This document shows, piece by piece, positions 46,855-58,008 of a stretch of 64,000 nt of DNA. Position numbers and translations under genes: made by a program. The stretch spans positions 124,001 to 188,000 of the forward strand of contig NZ_SLXG01000003.1 of NCBI RefSeq assembly GCF_004345725.1. Reading direction: 5' to 3'. The notes beneath the pieces were generated by a model. That model had not been told where the DNA came from, did no database searches, and worked only from the letters and a program-made list of their open reading frames with translations. How positions within the stretch are numbered: position 1 is the first letter of the stretch; each line of letters starts with the position of its first letter. This DNA comes from Crenobacter luteus (GTDB lineage Bacteria; Pseudomonadota; Gammaproteobacteria; Burkholderiales; Chromobacteriaceae).

Positions 46855-48243
46855 TCAGCGCCGCGGCACGCCGGCCAGAAAGTCGAACAGCCGCGCATCG
46901 AGTGAGCACGCGACGTTGAAGCGGAACCAGCCGGCTTCGGCGTCCTCCTCGCTCTGGTAGAAGGCGCCCGGCGCCAGCGCGATGCCGGCGGCGGCGGCCG
47001 CGTCGGTCAGCGCCTTCGCGTCGACGCCGTCGGGCGCGCGCGCCCACAGGAACAGGCCCCCGGCCGGCCGGTGGAACAGGCGCCAGCCGAGCGCCTCGAG
47101 CGCGTCGGCGACGCGCCGTTGCGCCTCGGCCAGGCGGTCGCGCAGCCGCTCCAGATGACTGCGGTAGTGGCCGTCGGTGACGATGGCGAGCGTCGCCGCC
47201 TCGTTCAGCGGCGAGCTGGTCAGCGCGCCGGCCATCTTCAGCTGGCTGACCGCCGTCACCGTCGCCGGCGCGGCGGCGAGGAAGCCGACGCGCAGCGCCG
47301 GCGAGATCGTCTTCGAGAAGCTGCCCAGGTAGATCACGCGCCGCAGCGCGTCGAGGCTCGCCAGCGTCGGCCCGGCCGACGCGGCCAGTTCGGCGAACGG
47401 GTCGTCCTCGACGAGGGTGAAGTCGAAGCGTTCGGCCAGCTGCAAGAGCCGGAACGCGGTGGCCGCCTTGGTGCAGGTGCCGGTCGGATTGTGCAGCTGG
47501 GTGTTGGTGAAGAAGGCGACCGGCCGGTGCGCCTCGGCCAACGTCGCCAGCGCGTCCGGGTCGGGGCCGGCGGCGGTGCGCGGCACCGGCAGCAGCCGCG
47601 CGCCGTGGGCGCGCAGCGCGGTCAGCAGGTTCGAGTAGCCGGGCGTCTCGACCAGTACCGCGTCGCCGGGACGAACCACCAGCCGGATCGCCAGGTCGAG
47701 CGCCTGGCTGGCGCCGTGGGTCAGCACGATCTGCGCGGCCGGCGCCTCGATGCCGCGCAGCGCGAGCTGCCAGGCCAGGTGCTCGCGCAGCGCGGTCAGG
47801 CCCTGCGGGTGGCCGTAGCGCGTCAGCCGCTCGGCCGGGCCGCGCGCCAGTTGCCGCAGCGCGCTCCTCATGCCTTCCTCGTGCAGCCAGTCGCCGGGCA
47901 GCCAGCCGCCGCCGGCTGGCAGCGTCAGCGCGTCGTCTTCGTAGACGCGCCGGATCAGCCACGCCTCGTCGACCGGCGCGCGCATCAGCGGCGCGGCGGC
48001 TGGCCGGGGGCGCGGCGCGACGAAATGGCCGCGCGCCGGGCGCGCCTCGATCCAGCCCTGCGCCGACAGCCGGTTGTAGGCCTCGGCGACGGTGAAGGGG
48101 CTGACGGCGAGCGCCTTCGCCAGCGCGCGCACCGACGGCAGGCGGCTGCCGACCGGCAGCAGGCCGCGCGCGACGCGCTCGGCCACGGCGGCGACGATCT
48201 GTTCGGTCAGCGGGGTCGGGGAGGTCTTGTCGAGGGTGAGCAT
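46855..48243 (-). CDS. MocR-family (GntR) regulator with aminotransferase domain
   Basis: This 462-residue regulator has an N-terminal GntR winged helix (about 8-75, GSRLPSVRALAKALAVSPFTVAEAYNRL kind of helix-turn-helix). It is joined to a fold-type I aminotransferase-like domain that binds PLP through Lys in GSFSKTISPALRVG, with the NPTGT turn. Members sense PLP or amino-acid aldimines and control divergent genes. The divergent neighbours here are an omega-aminotransferase and a semialdehyde dehydrogenase, so control of beta-alanine-type catabolism is the likely role. One 9-bp repeat copy lies at 47533. Confidence 0.9.
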   Translation of the reverse strand: MLTLDKTSPTPLTEQIVAAVAERVARGLLPVGSRLPSVRALAKALAVSPFTVAEAYNRLSAQGWIEARPARGHFVAPRPRPAAAPLMRAPVDEAWLIRRVYEDDALTLPAGGGWLPGDWLHEEGMRSALRQLARGPAERLTRYGHPQGLTALREHLAWQLALRGIEAPAAQIVLTHGASQALDLAIRLVVRPGDAVLVETPGYSNLLTALRAHGARLLPVPRTAAGPDPDALATLAEAHRPVAFFTNTQLHNPTGTCTKAATAFRLLQLAERFDFTLVEDDPFAELAASAGPTLASLDALRRVIYLGSFSKTISPALRVGFLAAAPATVTAVSQLKMAGALTSSPLNEAATLAIVTDGHYRSHLERLRDRLAEAQRRVADALEALGWRLFHRPAGGLFLWARAPDGVDAKALTDAAAAAGIALAPGAFYQSEEDAEAGWFRFNVACSLDARLFDFLAGVPRR

Positions 48244-48404
48244 GATGAAGCGTACCGGGTTGGCGACCAGTACAGACAGCCGGCGATCGTGCTGTCATGT
48301 ATCTGTCTTTCGGCTTCATGGTGGCCAATACTGACCGTGCCGGCAAGCTGCCTTGCCCATTCTTCCCGATACAGCGAGCAGTACAGACCAAGACGGAGCG
48401 CACC
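48244..48404. promoter_or_regulatory. divergent control region with AGTACAGAC repeats
   Basis: The 161-base gap between the MocR gene and the aminotransferase gene holds two direct copies of AGTACAGAC (48269-48277 and 48380-48388), one close to each start codon. Related words (GATACAGC, ATACTGAC, and TGTATCTGTC in reverse) lie between them. MocR proteins often bind direct repeats, so these are candidate operators; this is inference. Confidence 0.45.
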
Positions 48405-49730
48405 ATGTCCACGCCAGACCTGAATCTCGACGCCTACTGGATGCCGTTCACCGCCAAGCGCTACTTCGAGGCCCACCCGGAGCGGCGCGTGTTCGCGTGC
48501 GCCGAGGGCGCCTACTACTGGACCGAGGACGGCCAGAAGCTGTTCGACGGCATCTCCGGCCTGTGGTGCAGCGGCCTCGGCCACCGTCACCCGAAGATCG
48601 TCGAAGCGGTGAAAAAACAGCTCGACACGCTCGACTACAGCACCGCGTTCCAGATCGGCCACGCGCCGGCGTTCACGTTGGCCGAGCGCATCGCCGACGC
48701 GGCGCCGGACGGTTTCTCGCGCGTGTTCTTCTGCAACTCGGGCTCCGAGGCGGTCGACACCGCGCTGAAGATCGCGCTCGCCTACCACCGCCTCAAGGGC
48801 GACGCGGCGCGCACCCGGCTGATCGGCCGCGAAAAGGGTTACCACGGCGTCGGCTTTGCCGGCGTCTCGGTCGGCGGCATGGTCGCCAACCGTAAGCTCT
48901 ACTCGGCGAGCATGCTCGCCGGCGTCGACCACCTGCCGCACACGCACAATCTGGAAAAGATGGCCTTCTCGCGCGGCGAGCCGGAGTGGGGCGCGCACCT
49001 GGCGGACGAGCTGATCCGCCTGGTGCAGCTGCACGACGCGTCGACCATCGCGGCGGTGATCGTCGAGCCGATGCAGGGCTCGGCCGGCGTGATCGTGCCG
49101 CCCAAAGGCTATCTGAAGCGCTTGCGCGAACTGTGCACCCAGTACGGGATATTGCTGATCTTCGACGAGGTGATCTGCGGCTTCGGCCGCATGGGCGCGG
49201 CCTTCGCCGCGCAGCACTTCGACGTCAGGCCCGACCTGATCACCTTCGCCAAGGGCGTCAACAACGGCACCGTGCCGATGGGCGGCGTGCTCGTCACCGA
49301 GGAGATCTACCAGGCCTTCATGACCGGCCCCGAGCACGCGGTCGAGTTCTTCCACGGCTACACCTACTCGGGCCACCCGCTGGCGGTCGCCGCCGCGCAC
49401 GCGACGCTCGACGTGATCGAGGAGGAGGACATCTACGCGCGCGCCAACGATCTGAGCCGCGTGCTCGAGGAGGCGGTGCACGGCCTGAAGGGCTCGGCCA
49501 ACGTGATCGACATCCGCAACTGCCAGCTCGCCGCCGCGGTCGAGCTCGCGCCGCTCGACGGCAAGCCCGGCTGGCGCGCGCTCCGGGTGTTCGAGGAAGG
49601 GCTCAAGCGCGGCGTGCTGTTCCGCTTCACCGGTGACATCGTCGTGATGGGCCCGCCGATGATCTCGACCCCCGACGAAATCGGCCGCATGGTCGAGGTG
49701 CTCGCCGACGCGATCCGCGCCGCCGGCTGA
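48405..49730 (+). CDS. omega-amino acid:pyruvate aminotransferase (class III)
   Basis: This 441-residue PLP enzyme of the class III family carries the catalytic Lys in LITFAKGVNNGTVPMGG, with GISGLWCSGLGHRHP, FFCNSGSEAVDTALK and HGYTYSGHPLAVAAAH around it. It best fits beta-alanine:pyruvate transaminases, giving malonate semialdehyde and alanine. The downstream MmsA-type dehydrogenase, which can turn that product into acetyl-CoA, supports the call. 4-aminobutyrate or other omega-amines remain possible substrates. It is divergent from the MocR regulator. Confidence 0.9.
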   Translation: MSTPDLNLDAYWMPFTAKRYFEAHPERRVFACAEGAYYWTEDGQKLFDGISGLWCSGLGHRHPKIVEAVKKQLDTLDYSTAFQIGHAPAFTLAERIADAAPDGFSRVFFCNSGSEAVDTALKIALAYHRLKGDAARTRLIGREKGYHGVGFAGVSVGGMVANRKLYSASMLAGVDHLPHTHNLEKMAFSRGEPEWGAHLADELIRLVQLHDASTIAAVIVEPMQGSAGVIVPPKGYLKRLRELCTQYGILLIFDEVICGFGRMGAAFAAQHFDVRPDLITFAKGVNNGTVPMGGVLVTEEIYQAFMTGPEHAVEFFHGYTYSGHPLAVAAAHATLDVIEEEDIYARANDLSRVLEEAVHGLKGSANVIDIRNCQLAAAVELAPLDGKPGWRALRVFEEGLKRGVLFRFTGDIVVMGPPMISTPDEIGRMVEVLADAIRAAG

Positions 49731-49766
49731 ACCGCATTTCCTTACGACCTTTCAGGAATCCGCATC

Positions 49767-51266
49767 ATGGTTGCAAAACTGACCCACTGGATCCACGGCG
49801 AAGCCGTCGCCGGCGCTTCGGGCCGCGTCTCGCCGGTCTACAACCCGGCGCAGGGCGAGGTCGCCGCCGAGCTGCCGCTCGCGAGCCGCGACGAGCTGGA
49901 CGCCGCGGTCGCCTCGGCGCGCGCCGCTTTTCCCGCCTGGGCCGCGACGCCGGCGCTGCGCCGCGCGCGCGTGTTGTTCAAGTTCAAGGAATTGCTCGAG
50001 AGCCACGCCGACGAACTCGTCGAGGCGATCAGCCGCGAGCACGGCAAGGTGCGCGACGACGCGCGCGGCGAGCTGACGCGCGGCATCGAGGTGGTCGAGT
50101 TCGCCTGCGGCGCGCCGCATTTGCTCAAGGGCGAGATGTGCGAGAACGTCGGCAGCGGGGTGGACAGCTATTCGCTGCGCCAGCCGCTCGGCGTGGTCGC
50201 CGGCATCACGCCGTTCAACTTCCCGGCGATGGTGCCGATGTGGATGTTCCCGGTCGCGCTGGCCGCCGGCAACTGCTTCATCCTGAAACCGTCGGAAAAG
50301 GTGCCGAGCGCGTCCTTGATCATCGCTCGCTTGCTGAAGGAGGCGGGCCTGCCCGACGGCGTGTTCAACGTCGTCAACGGCGACAAGGATACCGTCGAGG
50401 CCATCCTCGCGCACCCCGACATCCAGGCGGTCAGCTTCGTCGGTTCGACGCCGATCGCGCGCCACATCTACACCGTCGGCACGGCCAACGGCAAGCGCGT
50501 GCAGGCGCTCGGTGGCGCCAAGAACCACATGGTGGTGATGCCCGACGCCGACCTCGACCAGGCGGTCGACGCGCTGATGGGCGCGGCCTACGGTTCGGCC
50601 GGCGAGCGCTGCATGGCGATCTCGGTCGCCGTCGCGGTCGGCGACGCCACCGCCGACGCGCTGATCGACCGCCTCGCGCCCAAGGTGCGCGCGCTCAAGG
50701 TCGCCGCCTGGGACGCCGAAGGCGCCGAGATGGGCCCGCTGGTGACGCGCGAGCACCGCGACAAGGTCGCGTCCTACGTCGAGGCCGGCGTCAAGGAGGG
50801 CGCGACGCTGGTGGTCGACGGCCGCGCGCTCAAGGTCGACGGCAACCAGACCGGCTTCTTCCTCGGCGGCTGCCTGTTCGACCATGTGAGCACCGACATG
50901 ACGATCTACCGCGACGAGATCTTCGGTCCGGTGCTCGCCGTGGTGCGCGCGCCCGATTACGAGAGCGCGGTGAAGCTCGTCAACGAGCACGCCTTCGGCA
51001 ACGGCACCGCGATCTTCACCCGCGACGGCGACGCGGCGCGCGACTTCGTGCACCGCATCCAGGTCGGCATGGTCGGCGTCAACGTGCCGATCCCGGTGCC
51101 GATGGCCTTCATGAGCTTCGGCGGCTGGAAGGCGTCGCTGTTCGGCGACCACCACGCCTACGGCATGGAGGGCGTGCGCTTCTATACGCGGCTGAAAACC
51201 GTCACCGAGCGCTGGCCGCAGTCGATTCGCGCCGGCGCCGAGTTCGTGATGCCGACGATGAAGTGA
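49767..51266 (+). CDS. mmsA: CoA-acylating methylmalonate-semialdehyde dehydrogenase
   Basis: This 499-residue NAD-dependent aldehyde dehydrogenase is of the MmsA type, which oxidises malonate or methylmalonate semialdehyde to acetyl- or propionyl-CoA. The catalytic Cys is in [13 protein letters not shown]. The [20 protein letters not shown] loop and the C-terminal [13 protein letters not shown] are diagnostic for MmsA. It follows the aminotransferase gene by 36 bases, so both are probably one transcript for beta-alanine-type degradation. Confidence 0.95.
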   Translation: MVAKLTHWIHGEAVAGASGRVSPVYNPAQGEVAAELPLASRDELDAAVASARAAFPAWAATPALRRARVLFKFKELLESHADELVEAISREHGKVRDDARGELTRGIEVVEFACGAPHLLKGEMCENVGSGVDSYSLRQPLGVVAGITPFNFPAMVPMWMFPVALAAGNCFILKPSEKVPSASLIIARLLKEAGLPDGVFNVVNGDKDTVEAILAHPDIQAVSFVGSTPIARHIYTVGTANGKRVQALGGAKNHMVVMPDADLDQAVDALMGAAYGSAGERCMAISVAVAVGDATADALIDRLAPKVRALKVAAWDAEGAEMGPLVTREHRDKVASYVEAGVKEGATLVVDGRALKVDGNQTGFFLGGCLFDHVSTDMTIYRDEIFGPVLAVVRAPDYESAVKLVNEHAFGNGTAIFTRDGDAARDFVHRIQVGMVGVNVPIPVPMAFMSFGGWKASLFGDHHAYGMEGVRFYTRLKTVTERWPQSIRAGAEFVMPTMK

Positions 51267-51311
51267 CCCCACGCTGGCCGAGCCCCGGCGCCATGGCCAG
51301 ACCGTCTCCCG

Positions 51312-51341
51312 CACCCGTCCTGGCGACGGGTGTTTCTTTTT
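51312..51341 (+). terminator. terminator of the aminotransferase-mmsA unit
   Basis: An 8-bp CACCCGTC / GACGGGTG stem with a CTGGC loop is followed by TTTC and five T. Confidence 0.85.
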
Positions 51342-51455
51342 CGGGTTTCGGGATGACAAAGGCCATCCAGTCCGGAAAACAAGTGACGTTTTGCTAGGGT
51401 GAGGATAAGGGTCGGCGCCGTTCCGGCGCCGCTCGGTTTGCCGGAGGGTCGGATC

Positions 51456-51764
51456 ATGAAAAATTTGCTGGTCGGTTTGGGTCTCGTTTGCGCGGTGGCG
51501 CAGGCGTGGGCGGACGAGGCGGCATTCGACGCGGCAGCGGCCGAAACCCGCACCGTGCCGGGCGAGGCGCTCGACGGTCTGGCGACGGCCAGCCTCGACG
51601 GGACGGTCGGGGAAGCGCTGGTGCACTCGCCCGACGCTGCGCTGTCGCGCAAGCATCGCGACATTCCGCTGCGCGCCGGCGACGCCCGCCCCTTGTCGAC
51701 GCCTGCACCGTCGGTGCCCCCCTACGACCCCGCCGCCGTGCGCGCCAGCTTCTCGCTGCGCTGA
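51456..51764 (+). CDS. small exported protein of unknown function
   Basis: This 102-residue protein has a signal peptide (KNLLVGLGLVCAVAQAWA, cleavage near residue 19). The mature part of about 83 residues is Ala/Asp-rich without Cys, and the second half is Pro-rich (PLSTPAPSVPPYDP) and likely disordered. I recognise no domain. A CCGGAGGG ribosome site precedes the ATG. It lies between mmsA and another exported protein gene on the same strand. Confidence 0.65.
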   Translation: MKNLLVGLGLVCAVAQAWADEAAFDAAAAETRTVPGEALDGLATASLDGTVGEALVHSPDAALSRKHRDIPLRAGDARPLSTPAPSVPPYDPAAVRASFSLR

Positions 51765-51832
51765 CGCGCTGCGGGCCTTTCCCTCCCGCGCCGTATGCCA
51801 ACGGCGGCGGGCTGCGCCGGTTTTGCTGCCAC

Positions 51833-51861
51833 TTGTCAATTCTGCTTGCTAGATTGATAAC
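51833..51861 (+). promoter_or_regulatory. possible promoter of the exported protein gene at 51907
   Basis: TTGTCA (51833-51838), 17 bases, then GATAAC (51856-51861), within a locally AT-richer stretch 46 bases before the start codon. Confidence 0.5.
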
Positions 51862-51906
51862 GGTAACTGACGAAACCGCGCGAACGCCGGCAAGGGGGGA
51901 TGGAAA

Positions 51907-52557
51907 ATGAAGCGTTTCACGATGGGCATGCTGCTGCTCGGGCTGCCGTGCTGGGGATGGGCGGCGGGCGGCATGGAGTTCCGCTTCACGCCCTTCAGGG
52001 GCGACGAAGCGGGTTCGGCCCGGGTCGACGTGGTGCCGGGCGTGGCGCGCATTTTCCTGAACGACGCCTTGCACGCGGTTCAGGCGTTGAAGAAACGGCC
52101 GGCGCCGGTCGATGCGGACGAGCGCGAGGTCGCGCCCGCCGTGCAGCTGTCGCTAGACGCCTTCGCCTCCCGGCTGCGGCGCGGCGAGAACACCTTGCGC
52201 ATCGAGTTCGTACCGGCGGAGCCGAAACGGCGCTACCGCGCGCAGTTTGGCTGGCGCGTGCAGGATGCCGCCACCGGCGCGGGCCGTTTCGGCGTGGTCA
52301 CGAGCAGCCAGAGCGGTTGGCAGACGCGCGACGCGACCGGCACGCTGCGCTTCGAGAGCCGCTTCGAGACGGCGACGCTCGACGCCGACGGTCTGACGGT
52401 CGCGCCCAGTCTGGACGGCGAGGCGAGCGTCACGCCGGGGCGCTCGAGCGCGCACGACGGCACGGTCGGCGCCGGGATGGGCGGCATGCGTCCGCCGGTC
52501 GCGCGGCCGGCGATCGACCCCAGCCTCGGCCCGGGCGTTTTCAGCATCGGCCGCTGA
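51907..52557 (+). CDS. exported protein of unknown function
   Basis: This 216-residue protein has a signal peptide (KRFTMGMLLLGLPCWGWAAG, cleavage near residue 20). The mature part begins with beta-rich segments (MEFRFTPFRG, SARVDVVPGVARIFL, NTLRIEFVPAEPKRRYRAQFGW) and ends in a Gly/Pro-rich, probably flexible tail from about residue 170. There are no Cys in the mature part and no membrane anchor. I recognise no family; a small beta-sandwich is a guess from strand spacing. It has its own likely promoter and converges on metF. Confidence 0.65.
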   Translation: MKRFTMGMLLLGLPCWGWAAGGMEFRFTPFRGDEAGSARVDVVPGVARIFLNDALHAVQALKKRPAPVDADEREVAPAVQLSLDAFASRLRRGENTLRIEFVPAEPKRRYRAQFGWRVQDAATGAGRFGVVTSSQSGWQTRDATGTLRFESRFETATLDADGLTVAPSLDGEASVTPGRSSAHDGTVGAGMGGMRPPVARPAIDPSLGPGVFSIGR

Positions 52558-52564
52558 CCCCGGT

Positions 52565-53428
52565 TCACGCGGCGCGCTGCGGCGGCGCGTGCCCGACGTC
52601 GGCGAGGATGCGACCCGCCATCGCAAGCTCGGCCAAGCCCGGCGCGAACACGTGTACGCCGGGTGCGCCGGCGTCGATCAGTTGCGTCACCAGCCGCACG
52701 CCGACCTCGTGCCCGAAGTCCGACAGCGCGGCCGCGTCGCCGCCGCAGGCGTCGAGCGTGCGGCGCATCCAGCGCGGCATTTCGACGCCGCGCAGCTCGG
52801 CCAACCTCGCCATCGACGGGCGCGTCAAGGGGAGCAGCCCCGGCACGATGGGCAGCGTCACGCCGGCCGCGCGCGCCGCGTCGACGAAGTGGCGGTAGGC
52901 GTCGACGTTGTAGAAGTACTGGGTGACCGCGCCGGTCGCGCCGGCGTCCTGTTTGGCCCGCAGCGCGGCGAGGTCCGCGTGCGCGTTTTTCGCCTGCGGG
53001 TGGACCTCGGGGTAGGCGGCGACGAGCAGCTCGGGACGGCCGCCGTGCGCGTTTTCCCAGTATTCGCGGACGAAGCGCACCAGATTGCTCGCGTAGCGGA
53101 AGTCGCCGCGCTCGCCCATGCCGGACGGCGTGTCGCCGCGCAGCGCGAACAGCGTTTTCACGCCGCGCGCGGCGAACTCGGCCAACCTTTCGGCCGCGCT
53201 TTCCCTGTCGAGACCGGCCGCCGACAGGTGCGGCGCGACGGCGTAGCCGCGCGCGGCGAGCGCGTCCATCAGCGCGAGGCCGGCGGCGCGGCTGATGCCG
53301 CCGGCGCCGTCGGTGACCGACACGAAGGCCGGCGATAGCGGCGCGAGTCTTGACGCGAGCTCGGCGACGCGCGCGTCGCCGGCCGGGAGCACGCCCGGAT
53401 AGAGTTCGATGCTGATGGGCAGGCTCAT
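52565..53428 (-). CDS. metF: methylenetetrahydrofolate reductase family protein
   Basis: This 287-residue TIM-barrel flavoprotein of the MetF family makes 5-methyl-THF for methionine synthesis. Typical landmarks are the active-site Glu in SIELYP, APHLSA, LRGDTPSG with the key Asp, AAYPEVHPQAKNAHADL and VTQYFY. Two positions differ from common MetF: SVTYGA is SVTDGA, and the C-terminal FYTLN-type motif reads HVFAPG. A ribosome site (CAGGAGAC) supports the ATG at 53426-53428. It is the last gene of the one-carbon cluster and carries three 9-bp repeat copies. Confidence 0.85.
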   Translation of the reverse strand: MSLPISIELYPGVLPAGDARVAELASRLAPLSPAFVSVTDGAGGISRAAGLALMDALAARGYAVAPHLSAAGLDRESAAERLAEFAARGVKTLFALRGDTPSGMGERGDFRYASNLVRFVREYWENAHGGRPELLVAAYPEVHPQAKNAHADLAALRAKQDAGATGAVTQYFYNVDAYRHFVDAARAAGVTLPIVPGLLPLTRPSMARLAELRGVEMPRWMRRTLDACGGDAAALSDFGHEVGVRLVTQLIDAGAPGVHVFAPGLAELAMAGRILADVGHAPPQRAA

Positions 53429-53562
53429 TTTTGTCTCCTGAAACAAGGCCGCCTCGCTCCCGGTCGGGCGTTCGCGGCCGAGGTCCGGCGCGTTCCTCGT
53501 GGGGACGCGGCCGGCGATGATTTTCTGTGGGTCGGGCGTTCCGGACCGGCGCGCCGGTGGGC

Positions 53563-54432
53563 TCAGCGGAACACCACGGTGCGGTCGCCGTTGAGGAAGA
53601 CGCGGTGCTCGGTGTGGAACTTCACCGCGCGCGACAGCGCGAGGCATTCCATGTCGCGGCCGGTCGCCATCAGCGCTTCGGGGCGGTGCGTGTGGTCGAC
53701 GCGCTCGACCACCTGCTCGATGATCGGCCCCTCATCAAGATCATTCGTCACGTAGTGCGCGGTCGCGCCGATCAGCTTCACGCCGCGGTCGTAGGCCTGG
53801 TGGTAAGGCTTGGCACCCTTGAAGCCCGGCAGGAAGCTGTGGTGGATGTTGATCGCGCGGCCGGCGAGCCGGTCGGCGAGGCCGGGCGTCAGGATCTGCA
53901 TATAGCGCGCGAGCACGATCAGTTCGCTGCCGGTCTCCTCGATCAGCGCCTCGAGCTTGGCCTCTTGCGCCGCGCGGTTCTCGCTGCCGACCGGCAGGTG
54001 GTGATAGGGCAGGCCGTGCGCGGCCGCCAAGGGTTCGAGCTTGGCGTGGTTGGAGACGATCGCGGTAATGTCGATCGGCAGCTCGCCCATTTTCCAGCGG
54101 TAGAGCAGGTCGTTCAGGCAGTGGTCGAGGCTGGAGACGAGGATCAGCGTGCGGGTCCTGGCCGCCGCGTCGACGAGCTGCCACTGCATGCCGAAGCGTT
54201 CGGCGACCTCGGTGAACTCGGTTTGCAGGCGCGCGAGTCGCTGCGCGTCGGCGCTCTTGGCGTGAAAGCGGCAGCGCACGAAGAAGCGCTGCGCGATGTC
54301 GTCGTCGAACACCGACAGCTCGTCGATGTAGCCGCCGCGCGCGTCGAGAAAGGCCGACACGGCGGCGATCTGGCCCGGCCCGCTCGGGCAGGACAGCGTC
54401 AGGATGTAGGCGGTGTGTTCGGTGTGGAACAT
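53563..54432 (-). CDS. purU: formyltetrahydrofolate deformylase PurU
   Basis: This 289-residue enzyme hydrolyses 10-formyl-THF to formate and THF, balancing the one-carbon pool. An N-terminal ACT domain (about 5-85) senses glycine or methionine in characterised members. The C-terminal formyltransferase fold has the NIHHSFLPGFKGAKPYHQAY motif and the GATAHYVTNDLDEGPII motif with the catalytic His and Asp. It lies in the gcv/glyA cluster on the same strand, where glycine cleavage supplies methylene-THF. Confidence 0.95.
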   Translation of the reverse strand: MFHTEHTAYILTLSCPSGPGQIAAVSAFLDARGGYIDELSVFDDDIAQRFFVRCRFHAKSADAQRLARLQTEFTEVAERFGMQWQLVDAAARTRTLILVSSLDHCLNDLLYRWKMGELPIDITAIVSNHAKLEPLAAAHGLPYHHLPVGSENRAAQEAKLEALIEETGSELIVLARYMQILTPGLADRLAGRAINIHHSFLPGFKGAKPYHQAYDRGVKLIGATAHYVTNDLDEGPIIEQVVERVDHTHRPEALMATGRDMECLALSRAVKFHTEHRVFLNGDRTVVFR

Positions 54433-54500
54433 GGTGGCGTCCTTTGCCGGCGGCGGGGCAGGCCGCCCGGTCTGGGGTGGAGGGAGCGGCGACGTGGGCC

Positions 54501-55475
54501 TCAGGCGACGATCTCGCCCTTGGCCTGCAGGTCGGCGTGGTAGCTCGAGCGGACCATCGGCCCGGCGGCGACCTGGGCAAAGCCGAGCGCCAGCGCCGTC
54601 TCGCGCAAGGACGCGAACTCGGCCGGCGTGACGAAGCGCTTGACCGGCAGGTGGTGGCGAGAGGGCTGCAGGTACTGGCCGACGGTCAGCATGTCGACCT
54701 GGTGCGCGCGCAGGTCGCGCATCACGGCGACGATCTCGTCGAGCGTCTCGCCGAGGCCGACCATCAGCCCCGACTTGGTCGGCACGTTGGGGCAGGCGGC
54801 CTTGAACGCGTCGAGCAGGGCGAGCGAGTGCGCGTAGTCGGCGCCCGGGCGCGCTTCGCGGTAGAGGCGCGGCACCGTCTCGAGGTTGTGGTTGAACACG
54901 TCGGGCGGGGCCTCGGCCAGGGTGTCGAGCGCGAGGCGCAGCCGGCCGCGGAAGTCCGGCACCAGCGTTTCGACCCTGATCGCCGGGTTGAGCCGGCGCG
55001 TCTCGTCGATACAGGCGGCGAAGTGCGCCGCGCCGCCGTCGCGCAGGTCGTCGCGGTCCACGGAAGTAATCACCACGTACTTCAGCTTCATCGCGGCGAT
55101 GGTCTCGGCCAACCTTTGCGGTTCCTTAGCGTCGAGCGGGTTCGGCCGGCCGTGGCCGACGTCGCAGAACGGGCAGCGGCGCGTGCAGATGTCGCCCATG
55201 ATCATGAAGGTCGCGGTGCCGTGGCTGAAGCATTCGCCGAGGTTGGGGCAGCTGGCCTCCTCGCAGACGGTGACGAGCTGGTGCTCGCGCAGCGTCTTTT
55301 TCAGTTCCAGCACTTCCTTGCTGCCCGGAAAGGCCGCGCGGATCCACTCGGGCTTCCTGAGCATTTCGTGCTTCTCGGTCGGTGCGATCTTGACCGGGAT
55401 GCGCGCGACCTTCTCGGCGGCCGACAGCTTGGTGCCGGCCTCCAGCTTCGTTGCTTTGACTGCGACGTCGGCCAT
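54501..55475 (-). CDS. lipA: lipoyl synthase LipA
   Basis: This 324-residue radical SAM enzyme inserts two sulfurs into octanoyl chains on proteins such as GcvH. The radical SAM cluster ligands are in CTRRCPFC, and the auxiliary cluster ligands are in [12 protein letters not shown]. The C-terminal RSSYHAD motif with the third-ligand Ser is present. The ATG at 55473-55475 lies 4 bases after the gcvT stop, so LipA is made together with the glycine cleavage protein. lipB is not in the window. Confidence 0.96.
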   Translation of the reverse strand: MADVAVKATKLEAGTKLSAAEKVARIPVKIAPTEKHEMLRKPEWIRAAFPGSKEVLELKKTLREHQLVTVCEEASCPNLGECFSHGTATFMIMGDICTRRCPFCDVGHGRPNPLDAKEPQRLAETIAAMKLKYVVITSVDRDDLRDGGAAHFAACIDETRRLNPAIRVETLVPDFRGRLRLALDTLAEAPPDVFNHNLETVPRLYREARPGADYAHSLALLDAFKAACPNVPTKSGLMVGLGETLDEIVAVMRDLRAHQVDMLTVGQYLQPSRHHLPVKRFVTPAEFASLRETALALGFAQVAAGPMVRSSYHADLQAKGEIVA

Positions 55476-55479
55476 GGCG

Positions 55480-56598
55480 TCAGCCCCGGTAGTAGCGTTG
55501 CGGCACGAACGGGGTCTTGGCGACCTCGATCGCGACCGGCTTGCCGCGCACGAGCGCGAACAGCGCGGTGCCGGCGGCGGCGTGGCTGGCGGGCACGTAG
55601 CCCATGCCGACCGGGCCGCCAAAGCTCGGGCCGAAGCCGCCGCTGGTGACGCGGCCGATCACGGTGCCGTCGCCGTCGGTGATCTCGGCGCCTTCGCGCA
55701 CCGGCACCTTGTCGCGGACGATGAAGCCGACGCGTTTCTTCGCGACGCCGTCGGCGATCTGGCGCGCGACCACGTCGGCGCCCGGGTAGCCGCCGGCGCG
55801 CGCGCCGTCCGGGCGGCGCACCTTGGAGATCGCCCACAACAGGCTGCCCTCGATCGGCGTGGTCGACGTGTCGATGTCGTGGCCGTACAGGCACAGGCCG
55901 GCTTCGAGGCGCAGCGAGTCGCGCGCGCCCAGGCCGATCGCCTCGACCTCGGGCTCGGCCAACAGACGGCGCGCCAGTTGTTCGGCCTTGTCGGCCGGCA
56001 CCGAGATCTCGTAGCCGTCCTCGCCGGTGTAGCCCGAGCGGCTGACGTAGCAGGGCACGCCGTCGAGTTCCAGTTGCGCGTTCTGCATGAATTTCAGCTC
56101 GGCGACCGACGGCGCCAGGCGCGCGAGCACCGCGGCGGCGGCCGGGCCCTGCAGCGCGAGCAAGGCGCGGTCGGCCAGTTCGACCACCTCGCACTGCCCG
56201 CCGAGGTGGGTTTTCAGGTGCGCGACGTCCTGCTCCTTGCACGCGGCGTTGACCACCACGTAGAGCACGTCGTCGCCGAAGTTGGACACCATCAGGTCGT
56301 CGAGGATGCCGCCCTTGTCGTCGGTGAATAGCGCGTAACGCTGCATGCCGACCGGCAGGTCCTGGATGTCGACCGGCACCAGCGTTTCGAGCGCGGCGGC
56401 CGCGCCCGCTCCGACCAGCTTGACCTGGCCCATGTGCGACACGTCGAACAGGCCGGCCTTGTCGCGGGTGTGCTGGTGTTCCTTGAGGATGCCGAGCGGG
56501 TACTGGACCGGCATCGCGTAGCCGGCGAACGGCACCATCTTGGCGCCGAGTTCGACGTGCAGGTCGTAGAGCGGGGTGTGCAGCAGCGGGGCGTTCAT
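55480..56598 (-). CDS. gcvT: glycine cleavage system T protein
   Basis: This 372-residue aminomethyltransferase moves the methylene group from the GcvH lipoyl arm to THF. Key stretches are [34 protein letters not shown] and [18 protein letters not shown]. An AAGGA ribosome site precedes the ATG at 56596-56598. It is separated from gcvH-gcvP by glyA and sdaA, an unusual order compared with gcvTHP. Confidence 0.96.
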   Translation of the reverse strand: MNAPLLHTPLYDLHVELGAKMVPFAGYAMPVQYPLGILKEHQHTRDKAGLFDVSHMGQVKLVGAGAAAALETLVPVDIQDLPVGMQRYALFTDDKGGILDDLMVSNFGDDVLYVVVNAACKEQDVAHLKTHLGGQCEVVELADRALLALQGPAAAAVLARLAPSVAELKFMQNAQLELDGVPCYVSRSGYTGEDGYEISVPADKAEQLARRLLAEPEVEAIGLGARDSLRLEAGLCLYGHDIDTSTTPIEGSLLWAISKVRRPDGARAGGYPGADVVARQIADGVAKKRVGFIVRDKVPVREGAEITDGDGTVIGRVTSGGFGPSFGGPVGMGYVPASHAAAGTALFALVRGKPVAIEVAKTPFVPQRYYRG

Positions 56599-56609
56599 AG
56601 TGTGTGTCC

Positions 56610-57989
<1,380 letters not shown>

Positions 57990-58008
57990 GATGCGTGCCT
58001 CCTCTGCC

